DNA of 64,000 nt, taken from the NCBI GenBank assembly GCA_032622095.1, contig CP136063.1, positions 89,071,980 to 89,135,979 of the forward strand. The letters are read 5' to 3'. Below, one piece after another: positions 36,193-48,340 of this stretch; the stretch's first letter is position 1; every line of letters begins with the position of its first letter. A program made the translations under genes and the position numbers. The notes beneath the pieces are model-generated. The model saw nothing but the letters and a program-made list of their open reading frames with translations, did not search any database and had not been told where the DNA came from. Source of the stretch: Siphonodentalium dalli (Eukaryota > Mollusca > Scaphopoda > Gadilida > Siphonodentaliidae).

Positions 36193-36454
36193 TTAACCCT
36201 TCCATGACTGGAGCTTTCTGAAATTTTACAAAACCATGTGCCAATGCATTCTCTTATATATGTGAGTTGCCCATAGGGCGCCTCACATATATAAGAGAAT
36301 GCATTGGCCAAACAATATTTTTCATGACCTTGTAAGCCAGTGCATTCTCTTATATATGCGAAGCTCCCTATGGGAGACTCACATATACAAGAGAATGCAC
36401 TGGCAAAGGGTCTTTAATGCTGCACCAGCCTAGCTCCCATCATGAAAGGGTTAA
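36193..36454. mobile_element. Family C piggyBac-like MITE with two hairpins, 13 bp after exon 2 donor
   Basis: TTAACCCTTCCATGACTGGA left, CCATCATGAAAGGGTTAA right. Contains two ~69-nt hairpins (36240-36308 and 36336-36404) with arms GCCA(A/G)TGCATTCTCTTATAT. In intron 2 of the RGS22-like gene. Confidence 0.85.
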
Positions 36455-38277
36455 AGGGACTAAAGGTCTTTGAAGTGGGTTCATGTAACACAAAAGTCTG
36501 TAAAACAATTATCAATGATTTCAACATGTGAACATTTGTTGCTAGAGAACTATCAATAATGAATATACCGTAAGAACAAAGTTTATCATTCTCCATGCTC
36601 TTCTAAGTGGTGATATTTTTACACACTTTTATATTTTTTGCACATTTACCAACTGCAAATGCCTTGGGTCTTTTTTAATCAGCATTAATAATATTAAAAT
36701 GTAGGCTTCCGGGTATTTCCAGTAAAGTTTGTAAATATCTGCATAATGTTTGAAACAATGAATACATCATACCAAGGAAATACCTCGACCCTTTCCGATA
36801 TATACACACCAGTGCCAGTAATCAAATGATTACAGTATGCAATTTCGAAGAAAATGCATTGTGCTGTTCTGATCACGATAGATCGGTGCTGTGTCATCTT
36901 TGTACTCATGTTCAGGCTGATACGCAGATCAACTCTCTGAGAAAAGGGCTTCCATTTTAATAATGCCACTGTACCTGAGGTGGTTAGGTCATGAAGCAGT
37001 CTGGGCTAACATGGATCATCAGGTATATGATCAAACAGAATATTTACTGACTTCAATGGTGTACTCATTATAATTGTTTTATAAATGAGCTCTTGTATTG
37101 CAGAATACTTAATGGATCATAGAAGTCATAGGATCGGTGTGTTTTAAGTGAGACCATACAAAGTTAAATTCCTGTTTCTCAGGCCCACTCATCGTCCTGA
37201 AACCCCAGTCTCTTTGAAAAGCTAATGATAATCCTAACAGATGTACATCTCGAGATGCGTCATTATGTTTCATTTCTACAATGATGCAGCATTCCCAATT
37301 TGATGTAGTAAACCATTTCCAAATATGGAATGCACTCCTGGCATAGAAATGTTTGCATGAATCGTAGTATTTAGAAATAGTTATAAATGCATAAAGATGC
37401 AAAAGAATAATCAGTCACGTATATCGTTGACTGATAAAAACTGAAAGATGATGTCTGCTATATTGTGATGAGTAAAATGAGTTATGGATATATCACCTGT
37501 ATTCAGTTTTCCAATAGTTGAGTTTGACAAAGTGTGGGAAACTTGTCAGCACTTCATTGATCTCTGGTCTGTGAAGTGATCTATTGTGCCATAAACCAAT
37601 GAAATCATGCGCATGCTTCACCACTCTCCAATGAAATGGAGGGAATCCCGTCAATTCAGTAACTGATTATGAATGAGATATCCAGATATGTAAATATTGT
37701 AAAATTTCCGTAGGTTTTTTAAAGAGACTGCCGAAACCTCTATTATATATGTGCGCATCCTTTTTATTTGTGTTCAATCTGTTGGGGAAAATCGGTACAA
37801 AATAATTAATTGTGGTACGTTTTTGAAAGAAACATTCCCATTTCCTGTTTCATGGTAACCATATTCCAACTTTGTTAAACATGTGATTTATAGTCTCTGA
37901 TCTCCGTAAAAATATTGCTGAAAAAGCTACCGATACAGAGGTTGATTGATCATTAGCATGCTGTGCCTTAGAAAATAAATAATACAATTAAAAACCGCGG
38001 AAGCATGGTTTTAAAAAAACATTTACCAGAGAAAATGGAAATTGGCTTTGCATGACCCTGCATGGGACCAGCCTGAAGGTTTCTAATTGGATAATTTGAT
38101 TATTAGGATAAATGGACTGTTATCAAGGAGGAGACACAATGGATAATGTTCAATTTACACGCCAACATCACCATTATGTGACCAAATATGTATTATGCTA
38201 TACCAAAGCCTATTTATAAAATGATTATAATGAGTATAAGGACACCATGAAAATGCTGTTTAAATATGCTGTTTGTG
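36455..38277. other. Intron 2, no recognised feature
   Basis: AT-rich, unusually free of MITEs. Reverse-strand frames of 91 and 97 codons (36694-36969, 37109-37402) have no recognisable motif and are not called. Confidence 0.45.
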
Positions 38278-38727
38278 CTGGAGCTTCCTGAATTTTTGAG
38301 AAAGCCCTAGCTGTGCCAATGCATTCTCTTATATATGCGAGTCGACCATAGGTCGCCTCACATTTATAAGAGAATGCATTGGCATAACAAATTTCATATT
38401 ATTTTTTGTAATTGTTAAAAAAATGTAAGAAAAAATTAAAAAAATTATAAAAAATTGTTAAAGAATGTAAGAAATAATGTTAATAAAATGATAAAAATTG
38501 TTAAAGAATGTAAGAAAAAATTATAAAAATTATTATATAATGTAAAATCAAAATTATAAAAATTGCCAAAGAATGTAAGAAAAATTGATAAAAAATGAAA
38601 AAAAATTGTTAGGTCAATGCATTCTCTTATATATGCAAGGCGACCTATGGTTGATTCGCATTTATATAAGAGAATGCATTGGCACAGGGTGTTTAATGTT
38701 GCGCAACTCCCGTCATGAAAGGATTAA
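38278..38727. mobile_element. Family C MITE with two hairpins and an internal AT-rich tandem repeat
   Basis: The right end CCGTCATGAAAGGATTAA is present; the left end lacks the first ~20 bp (starts near GGAGCTTCCTGAATTTT). Hairpins at 38315-38383 and 38612-38683. Between them (38400-38600) a ~35-40 bp AAAATTGTTAAAGAATGTAAG-type unit is repeated about five times. Confidence 0.75.
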
Positions 38728-38890
38728 ACATCTGAATCAATGAGAGTGTTCAGGAAAGAGATATGTTGGGACATATGCATACCGTATATGAAAGAGAAGT
38801 TACTTCTCCCTATGACAAAAATAGGGAGAAGTCGCCCTCTAGACTGGTCCCTGGCTTGGCCTAACAGTCTTGTAATAAACATGCATCCAT

Positions 38891-39435
38891 CAAGCCAGAG
38901 TTTAGTGTGCCTGTCATTTGCAGAATGGGGTTCCCAGAGGGTGAATTTAGCGGGCTAGCATCACCAAATTTACCCTCTGGGGACCTCATTCTGCATGACC
39001 TCATCTGCAATGGGAGACATAAACTCAGATTGAAGTTCCGAAATGGTGAATATTGTTATGTACAGCCATTGGGAACCTCGATTATGCAATGTGTCGTCTG
39101 CCAATTTGGGGGGGATCTAGATAAACTAAACTAAATAAGAAATAGAATCTTTGTGAAGAAGTATCTTTTGAAATTTGATAATAAAGAACTTTCCAGAGAA
39201 GATGAGGCCTAAGCAGAATGAGGTTCCCAGAGGACAGGATAGGATATTTTATTTCAATATACACATATTAATACATAATACATTTGACAAATATTGTATT
39301 GTATATTCGAGGGGGTGACATAGTCAGGCTAGGATGAATTTAGTGATGCTAGCCTGCTATGCGGGATAGCATCACTAAATTCACCCTCTGGGGACCTCAT
39401 TCTGCAAATGACAGGCACACTAAACTCAGGCTTGG
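38891..39435. mobile_element. Family B hAT-like MITE ending 18 bp before exon 3
   Basis: CAAGCCAGAGTTTAGTGTGC left, CACTAAACTCAGGCTTG right. Flanks GCATCCAT and GCATCCAC form an 8-bp duplication with one mismatch. A ~100-bp AT-rich segment (39236-39336) interrupts one arm. The element supplies all but 18 bp of the sequence just upstream of the exon 3 acceptor, so the branch point is probably inside it. Confidence 0.85.
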
Positions 39436-39453
39436 CATCCACTATTATTTCAG

Positions 39454-39684
39454 ACTTTCCCAGAGCCCCTGTTCTTCAATAAGGAGACAGGAGGCTTCGA
39501 GGTGCTCAACAATGCCAAAAAGGAATTATCCAAACAGATAAAGAGCGCAATCAGGTCCCAGAATAAAGCATCAAAGATCTACAGGGTCGCCAAAAATCAC
39601 AGCTTCTGTGACATTCCATTGATTCCAATCGAGGACAATCAGGGGCAGGATGGTTTGGAAATTAATACCAGTTTCAATGTTACG
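39454..39684 (+). CDS. RGS22: RGS22-like exon 3
   Basis: A 231-bp phase 0-0 exon (77 codons) between acceptor tatttcag (ends 39453) and donor GTGAGT at 39685. It begins TFPEPLFFNKETGGFEVLNN, continuing directly from the FLALP of exon 2, as in RGS22 where this block follows LP. It ends SFNVT. The middle is basic (KKELSKQIKSAIRSQNKASK), followed by a less conserved stretch. A family B hAT-like MITE ends at 39435, leaving only 18 bp of older intron before the exon. Confidence 0.9.
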
Positions 39685-39704
39685 GTGAGTTGTAGTCTCT
39701 AATA

Positions 39705-39907
39705 TACAGTAATGCCCGAAATAATAGCCTCCTTAACCACAGCAGAATTATGATTTAGTCGGAAATATGGATTGTTGCCATTCGTCGGAAAGCTCTCGGG
39801 GAGAGCTTTCCGAAGAATGGCAACAAGCCATATTTCCGACTAAATCCCGAAAAGTTACCCATAATTCTGCTGTGGTTAAGGAGTCGATTATTTAGGGCAT
39901 TAAAGTA
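39705..39907. mobile_element. Family A MITE starting 20 bp after exon 3 donor
   Basis: TACAGTAATGCCCGAAATAA left, GATTATTTAGGGCATTAAAGTA right; arms otherwise near perfect, centre CTCTCGGGGAGAG. Confidence 0.85.
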
Positions 39908-41274
39908 GTAATTATCTCCTGCAAACAAAGTTTGGTGGGGGATATAGAAATGGGTTTGGTCTGTCCGTACATCCGTTCATCCGTAAAAATATGGAGCTCT
40001 CTATCTCAGACATCTCTTAGAACAAATGTGTATAAATTCTACACAATATGTGTTACATTTGATGTCAAACAAAATTGTGTAGACATGACAGATGACATAA
40101 AAGTGTCAGCGGAATTTTATCAGCATTGAATGTGAGTTAAATTGATGTGAAACTCTCCGGTAGGGTGATCAAATAGAAATGGAGAATAATCTTGCTCAAA
40201 GTTGTTATTTTTACGAATATTAATCCAAATTGACAACACACATCATCATGCATATATATTAATGCAATGCAATGACCCTCGATGGCCAAATCATTTGCAT
40301 TAGTTATGTATAGTAGAATGCTACATTCCCCAGGTTGGCATAGCGCCTGAGTACTAACTCATAAGTTTCATGCACCTGAAAAAGTCCATAATATGTTTTT
40401 AATATGTGAGTATATTATATTTTGTAGATGAGATATGTTCTATTTGAGACACAAACCTCGTAAAAGCTACCATGTTATAAATCTGGCAGCAGCTTTAAAA
40501 CTTTATGCTTCACAATCATGTCGTGTTCAGTTTTGACACATTTTAAAGCTGTTGCCAATTGTTTGTTTTGTGGTATAGCCTTTACGAGTTTTGTGTCTCC
40601 AATAGAACACATTTCATCTAATAACTATGATACATTCACATATTCAACCATATTCAAAGTTCCACCGACACATATATGTCATTTGTCATTTCTACCCAAT
40701 TTTGATTAAGATCAAATGTAACACATTTTGTGCAGAAGTTATACACATTTTTTCTAAGTGTGTAGGCCAGATTTCAACGATCTTTGGTATTATGAGAAAG
40801 GATATCCTCATGGAACAGGTTTTGTTCATTCATTTTTTTTGCAGAGTTTTTGCCATAACATTGAAAATGCATCCGTGCCAACTTTGGATCTCTGTATCTT
40901 ATAGTCATCGTACACAATGCCCTAAATATATCGGTGCTTGTATTCCTATTTTCTTTTTTGAAAAACATATGTTAATATGGCTACACTTATTGTAGGCCAA
41001 TTGCACTGCGCGTAATCCTTAGTCCCATTGTGGTGATTCACTTTGAAGATTAAAGGGACGTGCGGCCTTCGTTGTAGGTTATAATTTAGAAATAACATTT
41101 ATGAAATTATGATAATTTCCTCAAGAATATAGTAACAGTATAGCATAATGATGGTATGAATGCAATATTATTCACAAAACACGCTTTGTGTCCGAGAAAA
41201 TTCAGGTCGAGTGTTGTTTAGTTTCTCCTGCGACTAATATATTAGTCTCCGGTAGTGCAGTGGATTGTTTATAA
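39908..41274. other. Intron 3 start; family I trace, otherwise unrecognised
   Basis: TTTGGTGGGGGATATAGAAA and CTGTCCGTACATCCGTTCATCC at 39930-39985 are a family I head. The rest, to 41274, shows no repeat match; a 122-codon frame (40627-40995) has no motif. Confidence 0.45.
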
Positions 41275-43080
41275 TAGTTCGGGAGCCCGCATATGTTCTA
41301 TTTACACTTTTGCGTACAAAAGGTTTGACCCCCTAAAGTTGGTACCAATAATGGAACATTCTGAAAAACCGATTTCTTAAGTTGCGCATTCCTGGGGTTT
41401 AGGGGCTGCTGAACCCCAAAAAGTGCCAAAAATCACTTCTATTTACACTTCCGCGTACATCGATGAATTTTGGTTTGATGATACTCCTAAGTGTACTGAT
41501 TAAGAAAACACAACTTAAGAAAGGGATTTTTCTGGGGTTTTCAGATAAGAAAGGGGGTCCCATGCTGAACCCCAAAACGTGATTTTTCACTTTTGTTTAC
41601 ACTTTCGCGTACATCCATAATTTTTGGTCTCAAAGTACTTTGATATATACTAATTATAAAAACACAACTTAAGAAGCAACTTTTCCTGGGGTTTTAAGAT
41701 AAGAAGGGGGTCATCGGGTCACCCCTCAAAACGTAAAAAAATCACTTTTATTTACATGATTGCATTCGTCCAACGTGTGTGTATGAGCGTACACCCCTGG
41801 AACGTTGTACTATCACAACCAATACATCCCTAAATCGATACGATCAACTTAAGAAATATATATTCATGTCGTTTTCTGATAAGAACGAGACTTGTTACCC
41901 CCCCCCCCCCCCCCCCCACAACCCGATCCATTTTCTAAAACTATAAGTGAGCCAGTTTTATGAAAATTATAGTGGGAAAATCTAGTAAAATGTATACAAA
42001 TGTATATATTTTCGAGAAGCTAAGACATAATGACACTTTTTTGGGCCAAAATTGAAACTCACCATCCAAGATGGCCACCAAAATGGATCTGGTTGGGTAA
42101 TGCAACTTTATTTTGAGTTTTCTATATTAACTGATCATTGGAGCAATTAAATATGCAATTATTGGGGTCCTAACCCCTTCCGATCCCTCAAAAATTTGAT
42201 TGTATGCGGTATAAAATTTTACCCAAAAAAAATCACAATTGGGATTCTAGTCATATTTCAACAAGAAAGGAACAGAACTTTGTAATGTGAGTGAGGCATA
42301 TCATTACCTATGCATATTCCAAATCACTGGAACCAAAATTCTTACTTTGGCTCTAAATGGCTGCCAATATGGCTGCCAAAATATGGAAAATGGTAAATAT
42401 TACACCAGCGTGTCCTGCAATCGCTTACAAGTTGTGTTGATGTATAAAATTGGCCATTCTCCATTCTATGCATTCAATACTAACATGTCTGATGCACCAT
42501 GGTTAATTGTTACTATTTTCACCACTGACATCGTCAAAAATATTGGACTTTTCTCTAAATAATTTGACATAAATATTGGCAAAAATTAAGTTTTCAGGTT
42601 TGGACAATTTTTTCAAGTAAAAATATAACTATCTTTGGATTGAAAGGTGTTTATTGTTTTGATCTATCTTAAATGTGTCACACTACGGTGTTTATAGACC
42701 AAGTTGCTCAAGATGGCTTCCAAAATGGCAATCAAATTTGTAAAATACTAATTTTTGACATATATCCCGAACATTTTCTGCATTATCCGAAAAGGTAGCA
42801 AATTGTGACTCACTCGGTTATTATACGTATTAGTTAATTAACTGACAACTACATGTTCTATTCCCAGTTGTCCCAGTTCTGTATGGGGCATGACAAATTC
42901 ATTTTAAAGTATGTAATTTTGCCGAGAACCTCTTTTGTGATTTTGGCCATATTTATTGGAAGGAAATGGGCAGAACTTTGAGTCAGAACTGAGATGGACC
43001 ATAATCTTTGGCTATTCTGGTCCATTATGATAAAAACAATGTCTACAGGATACAGTGTGGATGCCAAGATCGTAGCCAGG
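41275..43080 (+). repeat. Left arm of the palindrome
   Basis: Contains four spaced echoes of TATTTACACTT(C/T)(C/T)GCGTACA (41302, 41438, 41596, 41747) alternating with CCTGGGGTTT(A/T)-CTTAAG segments, so the arm is itself built of ~150-bp direct units. A 20-base C run lies at 41898-41917. Further in are GATGGC(C/T)(A/G)CCAAAATGG phrases and GCAATTATTGGGGTCCTAACC, all mirrored in the right half. Confidence 0.85.
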
Positions 43081-44732
43081 GAGTTACTCTGTGATCATAT
43101 GTGAGGTGAATAGGTATAAAACGAGTTATTGTATGTCATGACTGATGTGAGTAGGTATACAATGAGTGACTATATGGTTATACGTGGGTTGTCCATGGTA
43201 AGATGCATCTAGGTATATAGGGAGATGTCATGGTCAGGTGTGAGGTGAATCGGTATGCATGGAGTGACTTATGGTGTATGATTGTGTATATCCAGTAAGG
43301 GTGCATCCGGTGTGCCTGTATGGTCATTGGTATGGTGTATGGATATAGCTACATGGTCATCTATGTGTTGATTATGTATATATGGAGTGGCTGTAAGGTC
43401 ATGGGTGGGATGTACATGTGTTGTCTGTATGATCATGGATGGGGTGTGTGGATAAATAGGTAGTGATTTTATGGTTACGGGTAATGTGCATAGGTATACA
43501 TGGAATGACTGTATGGTCATGATTGAATATGAATACCTGGAATAAGCTGGGTGGACATTATCGAGCGTGTGGGTACATAGGGAGTGTCCTTGTGGTAACG
43601 GGTGGGATGTATATTTATATATATCGTGGATGTATTATCATTGGTGGGTGTATAGGGCTTAGCTGTATTATCATGGATGGCCTGTATGATTATACAGTGA
43701 ATTGCTGAATTGTCATGTGTGAGGTGTATATGCAAGTATGGATTATTTGAGTGGTCGTATGTGCGTTTTTGTGTATATCTGGACGGGCTGAATGCCCATT
43801 AGTGAGGGTTACATGTATACCTGGAGTGAATCTATGGTCTAGGGTGGGCTGCATATGTATATCGAGTGGTTATATGACTATGTGTGTCGAATAGGTATAC
43901 AGGTAATGGCTGTATGGTTAATGGTGAGATGAGTACATGTAGGTATACAAGTAGTGACTGTATGTTCATAAATGTAATGAACATCTATACAGGGGGTGAC
44001 AAGCGTATGAGTATACATGTACCTGGTGTTCCTGTTTGGTGACTCGTGTCGGTATCGTCATGTGTCGGTTATACCAGTACACACACGTGTTGCTTTATTG
44101 TCATGGGCGAGGGATATGTGTATATGGCGAGTGGCTATATGGGCATGGATGAGGGGCATATGCATACATGGAGTGACTATACTGACATGGCTGGGGTGTA
44201 TTAGTATATCTAGAGTGGCTATTCGGCTATGGTGTGACAAATAGGCATACAGGAATTGACATGGCCACTGTTGGGGTGAATAGGAATACAGGGATTGACC
44301 GTTTATGGATGTTTTGAATATGTACACACGGGGTGACTATATGGCCATAGGTCAGGTGAAGGAGTATACCAGGTAACATGGGTGAGGGTATGTGTATGAA
44401 GCGAGTGGCTATATGGCCATTGGTGATGTGCATATGTATACCGGAATGACTTTATGGTCACTGTTGTGGTGTTGATGTATATATTGATTGTCCATTTGAC
44501 CATGCGTTTGGAGAATAGGTATAACCTTAAGGCCAATGGTGAGATGAATGGGTATACATGGAGTGACTATATGGTTATGGGTCATGTTTAGGAGTATACC
44601 CGGTGTGCCTGCATTGTGACGCGTGGCTGTATGGTCATCCGTGGTCATGGGTCAGGTGTACATGTATACAGTGGGTAACTATATTGTTATATCTGTGGTG
44701 TTTGTGTATATATGTAATGACTGTGTGATAAT
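43081..44732 (+). repeat. 42-bp satellite array, forward block 1
   Basis: Diverged units with the core GTATACATGGAGTGACTATA followed by TGGTCATGGGTGAGGTGAATAG. Period is 42 bp where units are cleanest. About 39 units' length. Because 42 is a multiple of 3, several frames stay open by default. Confidence 0.85.
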
Positions 44733-44817
44733 GGGTGGCTATCGCTTTCCACGATATGACATGACCTCCCTATTGATTATCATATCCTTGAGTTATTGTG
44801 GAAAGCGACAGCCACCC
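44733..44817. repeat. Hairpin turn point 1 of the satellite
   Basis: GGGTGGCTATCGCTTTCCAC (44733-44752) and its inverse with one mismatch (44798-44817) enclose a 45-bp spacer. Satellite orientation flips here from forward to reverse. Confidence 0.9.
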
Positions 44818-45235
44818 ACGGTTCACATGTACAACCCACCCATTACCCCAGTCACTCCATATGTACATAAACACCACACAAATGACAACATAGTCACCCA
44901 CTTTATACACGTACATGTACTAGTACACCTGATCATACAGCCATACTTGGTTATACCCGTACATACCACAAATGACGATACAGCCACGAGTCACCAGGCA
45001 TGAACACCAGGTATACACCTACACCCGACCATATAGTCACTCTATGTATACATATTCACTACATTCACGATCATACAGTCACTCATTGTTCATACATATT
45101 CACCTCACCATGGACCATACAGCCACTACATGTATACCTATTCGCCATACCCATGACCATGGAGTCAACCTAGGTATACATATGCACATCACCAATGGTG
45201 AGCCCTTCCAGATATACCAATATCCGCACATACGA
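44818..45235 (-). repeat. 42-bp satellite array, reverse block 1
   Basis: Inverse units (CACTCCATGTATAC..., CATATAGTCACTC). About 10 units. Confidence 0.85.
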
Positions 45236-45745
45236 CCATAGTCTAGTCGTAATTCTCAGAAAAGACATTTCTAGAAGCATTTCCGCGGAAAAGTGTCAAA
45301 CCAACTTTTTTACCATAATTCGAAGGTGCCGAACACGAATGGACTGCCTGTCGCCCGATTGGATGAACATAGGGTTCAATAAAAGGCTTTTAAAATCTTC
45401 GTGTTTTCTTCGCTGGAGGGGTGTTGATACGGTACCGTACAACGTCATATGAAATCACGTAACTGGCCTTGAACATACTCAAACTTATATACTCCTTGTG
45501 GAACGTTCAACGTCGCGTTGTATCATGATACTATCATCACAGTAATAATTCTGAAACATTAACATCATATTAATCAGGTACCTACGGTAAGACATTGCTG
45601 TTTTGTATATTTATCAACGTCCGGGAGCCAATAGGGGTACTCTTGCACCCGCCCCATGGGACTTAACTTCACCCCACTCATTTTGTTCCTTATTATGTCC
45701 TTCAACTTTTAAGCAATGTTAATAAGAAAAAAAAGTGGCCGTGTA
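45236..45745. other. Unique segment near palindrome centre
   Basis: About 500 bp with no match elsewhere in the window, bounded by satellite on the left and an arm fragment on the right. Contains GGTACCGTAC. No open frame of note apart from one of 85 codons beginning in the satellite. Confidence 0.6.
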
Positions 45746-46060
45746 GACTTCAGACAAGATGGCGTCCATCCTGGCCGCCATTTTTCAGATCAGACCTAAG
45801 TCAGTTTTATGCAAATTATAGCGGGAAAATCTAGTAAAATGTATACAAATGTATATATTTTCGTGAAGCTAAGACATAATGACACTTTTTTGGCGCAAAA
45901 TTGAAACTCACCCTCCAAGATGGCCGCCAAAATGGCCACCGGAAGTTGAAAATATGACGTTTTTTCACAAATATCTTCTAGATCAGTTCATATTGTTTGG
46001 AACTGGTTGAGTAATATGACTTTATTTTGTGTTTGTATATTAACTGATCATTGGAGCGGC
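45746..46060 (+). repeat. Internal copy of the palindrome arm
   Basis: GCGGGAAAATCTAGTAAAAT, GAAGCTAAGACATAATGACA and CTGATCATTGGAGC match left-arm sequence around 41970-42145 in the same orientation; the TCTTCTAGATCAGTTCATATTG segment missing from the left arm is present here and in the right half. Confidence 0.8.
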
Positions 46061-46543
46061 GTGTATGAATACAGTATACAGTGAGTTGCTGAATTGTCAT
46101 GTGTGAGGTGTATATGCAAGTACGGAAGGTATAAGTGGTCGTGTGTGTGGGTATTCGTATATCTGGAAGGGCTCACCATTGGTGAGGTGTATATGTATAC
46201 CTGGATTGACCCTATGGTCATGGGTATGGCGAATAAGTATACATGTAGTGGCTGTATGGTCCATGGTGAGATGAATATGTATGCATTGAGTGAATGTATG
46301 ATCGTGAATGTGGTGCATATGTATACATAGAGTGACTATATGGCCATGTACCAGGTGTAGGAGTACACCTGGTGTTCATGCATGGTGAATCGTGGCTGTA
46401 TCGTCATTTGTGGTATGTACAGGTATAACCAAGTATGGCTGTATGGTCAGGTGTACAAAGTGGGTGACTATATTGTGATTTGTGTGGTGTTTATGTACAT
46501 ATGGAGTGACTGATGTAATGGGTGGGTTGTACATGTGTACCTT
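46061..46543 (+). repeat. 42-bp satellite array, forward block 2
   Basis: The cleanest 42-bp periodicity in the window: starts of GTATAC(C/A)TG... units at about 46194, 46236, 46278 and 46320. About 11 units. Confidence 0.9.
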
Positions 46544-46674
46544 GGGTGGCTATCGCTTTCCACAATAACTCAAGGATATGTTAATCAATAGAGAGGTCAT
46601 GTCAGAGAGTTATCCATCTTGATGGTGTTTATGTACATGGGGGAAACGTTAAACGTGGAAAGCGTTAGCCACCC
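46544..46674. repeat. Hairpin turn point 2 of the satellite
   Basis: GGGTGGCTATCGCTTTCCAC (46544-46563) and the inverse GTGGAAAGCGTTAGCCACCC (46655-46674). The spacer holds CAATAACTCAAGGATATG and AGAGGTCATGTC, the inverse of the spacer at turn point 1. Confidence 0.9.
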
Positions 46675-48340
46675 ATTATCACACAGTCATTCCATATATA
46701 CATAAACACCACAGACACAACAATATAGTGACCCAATGTGTATACGTACACCTGACCCATTACCACGGATGACCATACATCCATGAGTCACAATGGAGGC
46801 CCACCGGGTATACTCCTAAACATGACCCATAACCATATAGTCACTCGTGTATACCCATGCATTCACCTCACGATTGGCCATACGGTAATCCCCTGTATAC
46901 CTATTCTCCACACAGATGGTCAAATAGACATTCAATATATACATCAACACCACAACAATGACCATAGAGTCACTCCAGGTATACATATGCACCTCACCAA
47001 TGGCCATATAGCCACTCGCTTCATACACATACCATCACCCATGCCACCTGGTATACTCCTTCACCTGACATGTCCATATAGTCACCCCGTGTGTACCTAT
47101 TCGAAACATTCATACATGATCATGGTCAATCCTTGTATACCTATTCACCTCACCATTGGCCATGTCACTCCATGTATCCCTATGTGTCGCACCATAGCCG
47201 AATAGCGACACAAGATATACTAATACACCCCAGCTATGTCAGAAAACTCACTCCATGTATGCATATGCACCTCACCCATGGCCATATAGCCATTCGCTAT
47301 ATACACATACTCCTCGCCCGTGACCATATAGCAACACGTATGTATACCCGTATAACCTACATATGACCATACCGCCACGAGTCACCAAGCAGGAACACCA
47401 GGTATACTCATACACCTGACACATGACCATTTAGTCACTCCCCGTATATATATTCATTACATTTATGATCATAGTCACTCCTTGTATACCTACATGTACT
47501 CATATCACCATTGACCATACAGTCTCTACATGTATACCTATTCGACACACATAGTCATATAACCACTCGATATATACATATGCAGCCCACCCTAGACCAT
47601 AGTCACTCCAGGTATACATATACACCTCACCAACGGCCATTCAGCCCTTCCAGATATACAAAAAACTTGCACACACGACCACTCATACCTTCCATACTTG
47701 CATATACACCTCACACATGACAATTCAGCAACTCACTGTATAATCATACATGCCATCCATGATCATACAGCTAATCCCTATACACCCACCAATGATAATA
47801 CATCCACGAGATATATAAATATATACCACAAGGACACTCCCTATATACCCACACGCTCGACAATGTCCACACAGCTTACTGCAGGTATGCATATACACTT
47901 CAATCATGACCGTACAGTCATTCCATGTATACCCATACACATTACCCGTAACCATAAAATAACTCCCTATTTATCCACACACCCCATCCATGATCATACA
48001 GACAACACGTGTACATCCCACCCATGACCTTACAGTCACTCCATATATACATAATCAACACATAGATGACCATGTAACTATATCCATACACCACATCAAT
48101 GTCCATACAGGCACATCGGGTGCACCCGTACTGGATATACACAACCATACAACACACAGTCACTCCATTCATACCGATTCACCTCACACATGACCATGAC
48201 CTCTCCCTGAATACCTATACATCTTACAATGGACAACCCACACATAACCATATAATCACTCCTTGTATACATATTCACATCATTCATGACATACAATAAC
48301 TCCCTGTATACCTATTCACCTCAACTATGATCATAGAGTA
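46675..48340 (-). repeat. 42-bp satellite array, reverse block 2
   Basis: Inverse units for about 1.67 kb, mirroring forward block 1 in length. The + strand carries His/Thr-rich open frames (up to 140 codons at 46783-47205) that simply reflect the 14-codon period. Confidence 0.85.

Noticed and set aside
37109-37402. 97-codon reverse-strand frame in intron 2
   Set aside because: Reads almost protein-like but no family recognised and no splice sites in frame; a protein search would settle it.
41399-41590. Identical 63-codon frames on opposite strands at 41399-41590 and 51464-51655, as a possible gene pair
   Set aside because: Identity comes from the palindrome arms; the peptide has no domain and stops are near on all sides.
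46783-47205. 140-codon His-rich frame in the satellite
   Set aside because: Explained by a stop-free 42-bp repeat; no start context, splice sites or non-repetitive domain.
43081-48340. CRISPR-like repeat-spacer array
   Set aside because: Units are contiguous diverged 42-bp repeats with no constant repeat and variable spacer, in a eukaryotic intron.
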